Below are positions 43,593-51,567 of a stretch of DNA of 64,000 bases, piece by piece; positions within the stretch are counted from its first letter, which is position 1, and each line of letters starts with the position of its first letter. The DNA is from Eutreptiella sp. 'Long Island Sound 2002' (taxonomy: Eukaryota > Euglenozoa > Euglenophyceae > Eutreptiales > Eutreptiaceae). Below the pieces are notes generated by a model that saw only the letters and a list, made by a program, of their open reading frames with translations, was not told the DNA's origin and did not search any database. A program made the translations under genes and the position numbers. The DNA is taken from the NCBI GenBank assembly GCA_964036045.1, contig OZ038383.1:10308430-10372429 (forward strand). Reading direction: 5' to 3'.

Positions 43593-44389
43593 AGAAAAGT
43601 TTATAGTGTTTTCACCACTGTGTTTTTGCTTCTCCTGCTGCTTGCTGTTGCTGTAGGGTGTTCTACTGTTTGTTTTGGGAGATGAAAAGCTTTTGTTAGT
43701 TGAAATACAGTAAAGCCAAGTCAATCCAGGATAACCCAAGCCAGAAGTGTGCAAGGAGAAGAGAATCAGGATCAAAGCATGAAGGGCTGCAGTGTAGACA
43801 GTGAAAGATGATTGGATATTCACAGAAACTGCAACTCAGGTCACAAATGAATGCATATTCACAAAGATAGCTGAAATGCTTTTGGAAAAGAGTTAGAAAA
43901 CTGCCCCAGGATCACTCTCTCTCCATAGTGCCATCTCAGGAGATGTGCACTCTTTGTTTTGGGTCCCATATGTGCTGAGGTGGCATGGTATGTGGCGATG
44001 AGGTCACTGCCATGTCACATGGGATCTTCCTACTTAGCTAGGCTGACCAGGAATTGAACCCAGGACCTCTCAAAAAGAGGTGCCCAGCCCCCTAGGGTGC
44101 ATACCACTAGGATAGCTAAGAATTCATGGAAAAACATAGATAAATTCATAGGCTCTACTTTAGGTATGTCAGTGCTCAGTCAACTCAGGAAAAGATGAAT
44201 AGCTTCACATTGAAAGGGGATACAGGGGTCCACTCCATATCCTGATTGGGTGTTTGGTTCCATAGGTCAAAATGTGTTATCACCACTTTTGGTTGGACCA
44301 ATACTAAGATAAAAATGCATGGATGCTCAGTGCATCTCTAATACAACTAGAGTATGCCTCAAAGCAATGGAAAAGCACTTTTTCTTACT
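43593..44389 (-). repeat. Element A 3' LTR (797 bp)
   Basis: Same length as the 54170-54966 copy. Contains the tRNA-like module at 44033-44120. Its outer end is the TTCCG duplication, its inner end the polypurine tract. Confidence 0.9.
44033..44120 (-). ncRNA. tRNA-like module inside the element A LTR (copy 1)
   Basis: On the minus strand an 8-bp closing stem CTTAGCTA/TAGCTAAG (44113-44120 with 44033-44040) encloses an A-box-like TATCCTAGTGG, a D-like stem CCTAG/CTAGG, a 5-bp stem ACCTC/GAGGT with 7-base loop TTTTTGA, and a B-box-like GGTTCAATTCC. A 9-base insert between D-like and anticodon-like arms and a weak T-stem make it unlikely to be a working tRNA. It may be tRNA-derived and could act as an internal RNA polymerase III promoter; this is inference. 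Confidence 0.5.
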
Positions 44390-46016
44390 CCCCCCTTGTG
44401 CTGTGGTGGCCACCACTGTCGCATGTTAGGAAAAAGGGAATTTTTCTTGGCCTTTCCTTGGTTTCCACATCTACTTTAAAATACCTACAGTCTCCCTCAC
44501 ACTGAAAAATGAGCGCTCACCATGGCTGGCGCTCTTTTGCTGCTTTGTTTGTAACATATCCTACAGAAGACTCAGCGCTCATGGCGCTGCCGGGGCTCCT
44601 GTGGCTTGGTTGGGTTAGTATGGGAGCATGCCAAACATGTGCATATGCATCCCTCCCTCCAAGACGCAGCGTCGACACAACCCAAACGCAAGACACAATA
44701 TACACACTCGCATGGGTTCTCGTAAACCTTGGCGACCTGTGACCTGTCTTAGGGCGAAGGGAGTCGAGAAAGAAATTAATTTGCCCCTTGGTGGGGTCTT
44801 GGTTCTGCTCAGTCTCTCCAGGCACCTGCGTTTCGGCCCGAACACGGCCTACTCAGCGAGGCTGCGCGTGGGTATCTGCAGAGGCAGGAATGGGAGAATT
44901 ATGGACGAATCCACGCAAAAACGAAGCGACGACATCCAAATCCGTCAAATGACGGCGTAGAATTTTTCTGAAACAACACACCTGAGCAGAATCCAATTGT
45001 GCATCAGAAGCACATTTTTATAGAAATTATAGTCATCTCTGGATTTTTTAAATCCAGAAATTCATACACATAAAATGGCGGTGCGTAGGAGCGGCTCCTA
45101 GCGAAGCGCCAGAAAAAGGAGAAATAATGGAATTATAAGCGTATGTCTCACGTAGTCTTGAAAATGACGAGACACACATTAATAAATAAACATACAGATT
45201 CCACCCACACTATCAGAAGAATTAAAAATTCAAGAATTCGAAAATCAATCGAAAAGACTTCAACGAATCAGGTATAAACTACAGGTATGCTCGTCTCGCA
45301 TGCCGCATACACATTGCTCGTCTCGTGTCTCCGTGAACGAGCCTTGTAGCAGCGCTAACAACGATAGGACGCGATAGAGGGATTGATTAGAAAGATTGCA
45401 GATGATTAGCGGTCAGATCAGGGTGATTAGACATACACACAAGTGCATAGCAACGTTCTTCGCGTGCGCCCCTCACTTGCTCTCGCTCTCCAGCGGTAGG
45501 TAAGGTGAGTAAGCCCAGGCGGGGCCACCCCCTGGTGGAGTTCGTGATTGACGTTCAGATGGGCAGGTTTGCCCACAATCCACGTGCATACTCGTGGATG
45601 CACACACGCATTAAAGGGTAGGCCACGCGAAGTGCGCACGGTAAACCTTGTTTAGGCTACCCTGGGGCTCCTCGGTACGTTCCTTAAGAGAACCTGAGGA
45701 GTCCCTTAAGCTTGCTTGCTTGACAAGGGTTGCTGGTCCTCCAGCGTGTTTGCGGACAGTGTATTATAGGTCAGACTGAGAAGGGTATAATACCTGGAGT
45801 GTGGCGTGGTTCCTCCGCCGCAAACGCCCTTTCATTTGCCTTTGTTTTACAGGTGGGCAGGTAGGGTGATTGGTGCAGCAGCAATTTTTTTATGCCCTGC
45901 TAAACAAGGGCGCAGATCACACAAACAAGTAACTCCCCTCTGCCTGTGGCAGAGCAGGGAGTCCGACTCCATCGACATCTGCGCCGTGCACGCAAGAGCA
46001 CCTCTTCCCTCCAAGC

Positions 46017-46054
46017 CCTAGCAGGGGAAACGCGTTGTGGCGTCCCCTGTTAGG
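46017..46054 (+). ncRNA. Conserved hairpin 1, element A copy
   Basis: Arms CCTAGCAGGGGA-AA-CGC and GCG-TCCCCTGTTAGG pair around the loop GTTGTG, with a 2-base AA bulge and one G-T pair. In element B (59532-59567) one G-C pair of the run is lost from both arms and the loop-closing C-G becomes T-A, so pairing is kept. The G-T pair works only in plus-strand RNA. Confidence 0.6.
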
Positions 46055-46447
46055 CCACAGTTGCTTAGCAGCGCTGTGTTCTCTTGTCATTTCACAGGAG
46101 GGTCACTAGGACCCACGACACCTTTGCCTTCGCAACGCCCAGTAGAGTGTGCGTGTAGGAGTGGTAGTCCTGAGTGGGGGCTTTAGCCAGTTGCCCCAGT
46201 GCTCGCCCACCAGGATGATGCCACTGTAGGGTGTGTAGGACCCGTAGTGCGTGTGTCACTGTCCCACCCGTTTCCTGCAATTTTAGCAGGGTTGGTGGGC
46301 AGTGGCAGTGTTTAGGTCAGTGTTTTGGCCACATAGCAAAACGGCGTTTTCATGCCTTCATAGCTTTTGGCCACCCCTCCCTGTAGTAGACAGATAGGTA
46401 GGGAAAACAATACCTGGATTAGTACGCTGAGTATTCTCCCAAGGTTT

Positions 46448-46472
46448 TGCGCCAGCACAGAAATTGGGCGCA
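46448..46472 (+). ncRNA. Conserved hairpin 2, element A copy
   Basis: TGCGCC and GGCGCA enclose AGCACAGAAATTG. In element B (59917-59941) the outer T-A pair is G-C while the loop is nearly unchanged, a compensatory change. Confidence 0.55.
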
Positions 46473-46639
46473 TAGGGGAGGGGAGACCCGGGGCGTACCC
46501 CGAGGCATCAATAAGCCAACCCTCCAGGTTTAGCAAGGGCGCAGACTTGGGTATAATTAGGACACCACTTCTGCGGCTTGCTCTCAGGACCTTAGGAATA
46601 GCACACTCACACATACGCTTTGGCAGGTAAGGGTAAGGT

Positions 46640-48943
46640 TCAGTCCCTAGCTTTGGTCTTGGAGGCAAGCGTCTCAGCGAGCATCAGCAACTCACCAAGG
46701 TTGTTCTGGGACAAGTAGTCAACCAGAACTGAGTTTAGGCGTCCCTCAGGGAGAACAAATGCAGAGAAAGGCTCCCAGGTGGCCTCTTCGACTCCAAACC
46801 CTTCCCAGAGGGTGAGGAAGCGCCAACCCTGGCGATAGCGGTGGCGTAGGACAGACTTCACCAGGTAGAAGCCCTCCTTAGCCATCTCCTCGGCGTTCAT
46901 GTCGGGGAGTTCACCTTCAACTTCCATAGGGCTGGCCGCCCCTTGTAGGTCCAGAGCGGCGATCTCCTCGTCGTTCAGCTCCCACTCCTCCCCACAGAGG
47001 TCTTGCGGATCATAGTAGCGCTTCAGGTGTTGAGCAGCGCACACCAGGGTCCCCCCTAGACGATGAGAACACCTCACGGTGATACGGTGTCCATCCACGG
47101 ATAGAATCTTGTACGGCCCGAAGTATGGGTCATCGCTGGTAGAGCGTGGCCAGGCGGGTAGTCGACTGTGGTGCACCAGCACCCAGTCCCCCTCTTGGTA
47201 GGTGGCCGGTACACGGTGCTTGTTCTTCTTGTTCCACTGACGCTCCCTCACTCTCTGGAGCATAGCCTTGGCCTTGTCCACCTTCGCTTGCTGCTCTTGG
47301 ACCCATTCACCCACAGAAGAATGGGTGTCCTCTGGATAGGGAGCATGTAGGAACCATGCTGGGCGCCCCATGAATAGCTCATGTGGCGAGTAGCCAGTAG
47401 CGGAACTCTCTTGGGAGTTCATCATCAAGGATATGACGGGGAGTAGTCTCACCCAGTCCCTGGTGCGTTCAGTTTTGCACCATATCCGTACGTTCTCCTT
47501 CAGGACGCGGATCTGTCGCTCACATAGGGGGTCGCTCGTGTGACAGTAGGGAATCCCCGTAGACACCTGGACATTGAGGGATCTCAGGACCCTCTTGTAC
47601 CAGCCAGTATCTGAGCGTACTCGTACGTCCTCGTCGGAGTTGATCTCCTTGGGTGCCCCATAGACACAAAACCACTCCTCCAGGAGTATCTTGATAGTCT
47701 CCTCTCCGGTAATGTGCTTGGTACATGGGAACACCCTGGTAAACCTGGTCAACCCACAGGTTACCACGAGGGCGAAGTCATAGCCCCCAAACTTCGGCAT
47801 CTCCGTGTAGTCCACGTATAGAACACTGTTAGCACAGTGAGGGATGGGCAGGGTCGAGTAGAGACCTCTGTCCCTGATATCCCCTGGTTTACAGGACCTG
47901 CACGCGCACTTGTCCACGATAGGCTGGAGGGTTTTCCGCAGTTGGTCCTCAGTCCACGTAGTGTGGAACCACTGCTTGAACAGCCTCAGGGTACGGTCAG
48001 CACCCACATGACCACTGGACTCATGGGTCCACTTCAGCAGCGCTGGGACTCGGTCACTAGGCACCACGATGCGGTCCTCGTGCCAGAGGTAGCTCTTGTC
48101 CCTCTTCCACTGGTCCTGGTTGACCAGGAGGGGTTGAAGGCGTTTCTCCAGGCGCTTGTAGATATCCCCAAAGTCCTTCAGGTACTCCGATTGTCGGAGT
48201 CCATCCAGGGGGCGTATCATGGTCATGTTCAGATCCAGGTGTACGTCCATACGGCTGAACGCCTCCTTAGCCAGCGCTTCAGACCGGGCACCAATCAGGG
48301 CGTCGAAGTTGTTGCGCCTGATGTAGTCGGCGCACTCGTTCTTCACTCCCTGGATATGGTGTACCGTCAGCCGTAGTTGACTGAGGGAGGTCCACCAGCG
48401 ACGTAGCTTGGCCTTCTCAGGTTGGGGGCCCTTCTGGAAACTGCGGACCGGTTCTTGGTCGCACAGCCAGACCACAGGGTTACTCCCCAACAGTCGTGCT
48501 TGTGAGGATAGCACCAGCATACCCGCGAGCAATTCCTGCTCATAGGTGGAGTAGTTCCTTCTGGCCTGGTTCCACTTCCAGTTCCAGTGGCCCAGAGGTA
48601 CTAGGACCCACTTGTCGTCAGGGTAGCTGTGCTTGAGGGTTCCATCTCGGTTGAGACCTTCCGTCCCCCATTGGGAAATGGCCGAGTCGAACTCCTCCTT
48701 CTCTAGTGCTTGCCATTGGAACAACGTTCCACCACCGCCCACATTGCTGGCGTCGGTCACCAGGATAATCTCCCCTTGTGCCCTAGGCACGCCCAAGCAC
48801 TTAGCGTTGGCTACCTTGTCTTTGAGCTCGTCAAACGCTTGTTGCTCTTGTGGGCCCCAGCGCCAAGTAGTACTCTTCTTGATCAAGTCAGTCAGTACAG
48901 CGCTGGTTTTGATGTTTTGATGTGGCGGCGATAGAAGTTGCAC
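46640..48943 (-). CDS. pol: Element A pol, part 3: RNase H, integrase, chromodomain
   Basis: A 767-codon frame, shifted relative to the RT frame upstream. The first ~14 codons overlap the RT frame out of phase; true pol sequence starts at about KTSAVLTDL. RNase H begins near VTDASNVGGG and ends near HIQGVKNECADYIRR. An integrase zinc finger follows (H...H in WTHESSGHVGADR, C...C in CACRSC). The integrase core has the first Asp in YVDYTEMP, the second in INSDED, and Glu in CERQIRVLKE. The C-terminus is chromodomain-like (RFLTLWEGFGVEEATWEPFS). The stop at 46640 is followed by the non-coding 3' region. The frame is intact, but the 8-bp duplication at 48906-48921 puts it out of phase with the RT. 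Confidence 0.88.
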   Translation of the reverse strand: MQLLSPPHQNIKTSAVLTDLIKKSTTWRWGPQEQQAFDELKDKVANAKCLGVPRAQGEIILVTDASNVGGGGTLFQWQALEKEEFDSAISQWGTEGLNRDGTLKHSYPDDKWVLVPLGHWNWKWNQARRNYSTYEQELLAGMLVLSSQARLLGSNPVVWLCDQEPVRSFQKGPQPEKAKLRRWWTSLSQLRLTVHHIQGVKNECADYIRRNNFDALIGARSEALAKEAFSRMDVHLDLNMTMIRPLDGLRQSEYLKDFGDIYKRLEKRLQPLLVNQDQWKRDKSYLWHEDRIVVPSDRVPALLKWTHESSGHVGADRTLRLFKQWFHTTWTEDQLRKTLQPIVDKCACRSCKPGDIRDRGLYSTLPIPHCANSVLYVDYTEMPKFGGYDFALVVTCGLTRFTRVFPCTKHITGEETIKILLEEWFCVYGAPKEINSDEDVRVRSDTGWYKRVLRSLNVQVSTGIPYCHTSDPLCERQIRVLKENVRIWCKTERTRDWVRLLPVISLMMNSQESSATGYSPHELFMGRPAWFLHAPYPEDTHSSVGEWVQEQQAKVDKAKAMLQRVRERQWNKKNKHRVPATYQEGDWVLVHHSRLPAWPRSTSDDPYFGPYKILSVDGHRITVRCSHRLGGTLVCAAQHLKRYYDPQDLCGEEWELNDEEIAALDLQGAASPMEVEGELPDMNAEEMAKEGFYLVKSVLRHRYRQGWRFLTLWEGFGVEEATWEPFSAFVLPEGRLNSVLVDYLSQNNLGELLMLAETLASKTKARD

Positions 48944-50799
48944 GCCCCAATGAAACTGCGTACATCATGAAGTCCTTTCTTGGGGTCTTCGTGTCGTACC
49001 TTGGCATCCATCAGGGGTTTGGCCTTAGAGGCCGCTGGGGTCCACCACCCATAGCCAACGTCAAACCCCAGGTACTGCATGGTCTCCTGCATGAAGTCAC
49101 ACTTCTCCAGCTTGAGTCGAGTGTGGTTCTCCTGGCAGACCGCAAAGAACTCAACCAAGAGGATTAGGTGATCCTCCTGGGTATTGGTCCCAAGGCATAC
49201 ATCGTCGATGTGAGCCTCCATCTGGGCACCACGGGATATGAGCTCCTGCACCTTAGGTCTCCTTCGTAGGATGGACAAGATCTTGTTCATCAGCTCTTGA
49301 AATAGAGCGGGTGCGTTAGCCACGCCAAACGGCATGACCTTCCACTTGAACACCCTCCCCTGAGGGGTGATGAAGGCCAGTAGTTCCTGTGCGTTGGGCG
49401 TCAGGTCCACTTGCCAGAATCCGCTTCGCTTGTCCATTTTGGTCTTGTAGCGACAGGAGGCTATCTTCTTCAGGGTAGACTCCATATTGGGAATGGACCC
49501 TGAGTGGTTCAGCGTCTTCTTGTTCAGCTCTCCATAGTCCACTACCAGCCGTTTGGCTGTAGACCCAGGTTTAGCCACCAGGAAACAGGGGCTGCAGTGT
49601 AGGGGGTAGTCCCCGTCCTTGTACTCCAGGACTAGGCCAGCGTCGATACACTCTTGTATCTGTCGCTCGATCTCGTCGGCCTGTTCTTTAGGAGCTGGAT
49701 AGGGTCTCCTCCGGATCTTGTGACCCAAGAACTCGGGTTTCAGCTTGAGGTCCATCTGTACCAGCTTGTCGCATGAGGCTGGAGGGGGTAGTTCTCCGAA
49801 CACCTCCAGATATGTCCTTATAAGCTTCTGTACCCGCGGGTCCAATATCTTGATCTTGTCCTCCATGTCCTCGTCAGAGTGTAAGTTGCTTGCCCCCTGA
49901 GTAATAGACATCGGGAGGTGGTCCTCCACCGACTCTTCGCCCGTGGTAGTATCCTTCAGCCCTTGGTAGGCATACAGAAGGTCTTGTTCAACCATCTCCG
50001 ATGGACGATGGCAACATAGGCACGCTCGAGGGGGTTCACATACACATTCTTCCGAGAGGTCGTCCTCCTCTGGGGTCCTCACATGGGCGCCCCACACGCT
50101 CTTCATGAGCTTGAGATCCACCTCCCTTTGCCAGGTGGTGATCTTCTGTTCGAGGTCCTCCTTCAATTGGGATAGGTCTCCCAAACGTCCTTGCTTCAGT
50201 GGCCACGAGCTGCGGGTAGGCTTCGCGTAGCATAGCTTTTTCGCCACCAACTTCCTCTTGGAATCCACATACTCCCTAAGCCTGGATCGAGGGTCCAGCT
50301 CCTCGTCCACGGGGTCTTCCACCCTCATGGAGAGTAGGGGTTTCAGTGGGGCGACGTACTCGGCGTTCTCCACTTCCTCCACACAGGTCTGCACGAAGAA
50401 GGCGTCGTGCTCAGTTTTGTCGTCTGAGTGGATAGAGCTAGGTAGCTCAGATAGTCCACACTCAGAGACTCCATCAGTAACAGGTACATGACAGGGAGAG
50501 TTGGGGGCGTTGGTGTCAGTCACGACGTACTCATCTCCTCCGGGTGTAGTCTCAACAGCATCTTGAGGTCGTAGGCGATCCTTCAAGTCACCCAAGGCGA
50601 GTCCATCGCTTTCTCGTTGTATAGCCTGGACCAGAGTCGGGTCCAGCTCCTCCCAGGGGATGGTGGTAAGACTTCCGTCCACCACGCTGAGCATACTCCC
50701 CCATCCGGGCTTCCCAATAGGCGTCTTGCGTCCCAGAGGCACGTAGATGGCCTCATCAGGCAAACGAACAGAGCTGATAGTCAGCCTGTCCAGGAGGTT
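48892..50799 (-). CDS. pol: Element A pol, part 2: reverse transcriptase
   Basis: An open frame of about 635 codons, in the same frame as gag and protease but cut off from the protease by TGA (50802-50800). The first third is a protease-RT linker with acidic stretches. RT proper starts near PYPAPKEQADEIERQIQ; conserved boxes are SPCFLVAKPG, RLVVDYGELNKKT, KMDKRSGFWQVDL and KWKVMPFGVANAPALFQ. The catalytic HIDD (about 49201-49214) stands in place of YxDD. It ends out of frame just after FIGACNFYRRHIK because of a tandem duplication. No ATG begins the frame near 50799, so it would need to be part of a polyprotein. Confidence 0.88.
   Translation of the reverse strand, partial: NLLDRLTISSVRLPDEAIYVPLGRKTPIGKPGWGSMLSVVDGSLTTIPWEELDPTLVQAIQRESDGLALGDLKDRLRPQDAVETTPGGDEYVVTDTNAPNSPCHVPVTDGVSECGLSELPSSIHSDDKTEHDAFFVQTCVEEVENAEYVAPLKPLLSMRVEDPVDEELDPRSRLREYVDSKRKLVAKKLCYAKPTRSSWPLKQGRLGDLSQLKEDLEQKITTWQREVDLKLMKSVWGAHVRTPEEDDLSEECVCEPPRACLCCHRPSEMVEQDLLYAYQGLKDTTTGEESVEDHLPMSITQGASNLHSDEDMEDKIKILDPRVQKLIRTYLEVFGELPPPASCDKLVQMDLKLKPEFLGHKIRRRPYPAPKEQADEIERQIQECIDAGLVLEYKDGDYPLHCSPCFLVAKPGSTAKRLVVDYGELNKKTLNHSGSIPNMESTLKKIASCRYKTKMDKRSGFWQVDLTPNAQELLAFITPQGRVFKWKVMPFGVANAPALFQELMNKILSILRRRPKVQELISRGAQMEAHIDDVCLGTNTQEDHLILLVEFFAVCQENHTRLKLEKCDFMQETMQYLGFDVGYGWWTPAASKAKPLMDAKVRHEDPKKGLHDVRSFIGACNFYRRHIKTSKPALY
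48906..48921 (-). other. 8-bp tandem duplication that breaks element A pol
   Basis: GTTTTGAT occurs twice in tandem on the plus strand (48906-48913 and 48914-48921), exactly where RT changes frame into RNase H. One unit less would keep both sides in one frame. Confidence 0.8.
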
Positions 50800-51567
50800 T
50801 CACCAGTACTCGTTGCCCCCATGGGCTCCCCTATCGGGGGAACACAGGACCATACGGGAACGTTCCAAGGCCACCTTGGTCAGCACCTTCCCCAGTTCAC
50901 TGAACCTGGGGTTCCCGTAGGCCATCCCGAAAGAGGGCCAGTAAAATTTGTAGCTGCAGTTCTTCGCCTTGCTGCAGTAAAGGTCCAGTACATGCTGCTT
51001 GTCGCTGGCGAACAACTCCACACTCAGGTCTTCTCGAGAGTAACCCAACTCCTTCAGACCTTGGTCTAGGACTTCCCCCAATAGTTGATAGTCCTCAGTT
51101 TTGGAGGCCGCCATCATGTTAGAGGGCTCCTCCTTCGATAGCCTCAGGTAACTCGAGGTATGTTCCGACTGCTCCAGTGGCACAGACTCTCTCCCACTGC
51201 CGTGGTCCACGTAGAGGAGGTAGGGCGCTTGCAGCGTCAGGGATCGTATCTGGGAGTGCTGCAGGAAGAAGTCAGTCCCCAGTACAAAGTCGAAGGCATC
51301 ACTGTCCATCCCATAGAACCGATGGGCGATAGTCCTGGAGCCCATAGGTACCTCCACTTCACAGTCCCCGCAGCTGTGCACCACATGTCCATCCGCCATG
51401 CGTATAGCGGCGGTGGTCATGGTGTTCTTCAGGCTCCCACAAGCCAAAATTTTCTTGGCCACTATAGATATTGTGGCGCCAGTATCCAGTACCCCCAGGT
51501 ATTCGCGTCCCCCTAGTCGGATACTTACCCAAAACACCAGGTCCTGGGTGCCACCAGAGCGTCCCCG
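50800..51567 (-). CDS. pol: Element A pol, part 1: aspartic protease
   Basis: The frame continues directly from gag after the TGA at 51570-51568, beginning CGG GGA CGC. The retropepsin active site LDTGATISIV lies at about 51465-51490; a later hydrophobic segment with VLGTDFFLQH fits the protease ILG region. The frame closes with TGA at 50802-50800, after EYW, and the same frame continues into the RT. That second stop has no counterpart in the 17-kb element and I take it as a mutation. Function: maturation of Gag and Pol in the particle. Confidence 0.82.
   Translation of the reverse strand, partial: RGRSGGTQDLVFWVSIRLGGREYLGVLDTGATISIVAKKILACGSLKNTMTTAAIRMADGHVVHSCGDCEVEVPMGSRTIAHRFYGMDSDAFDFVLGTDFFLQHSQIRSLTLQAPYLLYVDHGSGRESVPLEQSEHTSSYLRLSKEEPSNMMAASKTEDYQLLGEVLDQGLKELGYSREDLSVELFASDKQHVLDLYCSKAKNCSYKFYWPSFGMAYGNPRFSELGKVLTKVALERSRMVLCSPDRGAHGGNEYW

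Larger units (their letters stand above)
44390..46639 (-). other. Element A non-coding 3' region with conserved structured block
   Basis: 2.25 kb between the pol stop and the 3' LTR, starting (element sense) after 46640. No long frame. The stretch of about 45450-46640 is recognisably conserved with 59000-60030 of element B, including TAGGCCACGCGAA, GCGCACGGTAAACCTTG, GTATTATA...TATAATAC and several hairpins. On the plus strand it carries good matches to splice sites (GGTGAGTAAG at 45504; pyrimidine tracts ending ACAG near 45852 and 46098), also present in B. Confidence 0.6.

Noticed and set aside
44033-44120. A functional Lys tRNA (loop TTTTTGA would place anticodon TTT)
   Set aside because: A 9-base insert between D-like and anticodon-like arms, a weak T-stem and extra bases before the closing stem do not fit a working tRNA; kept only as tRNA-like.
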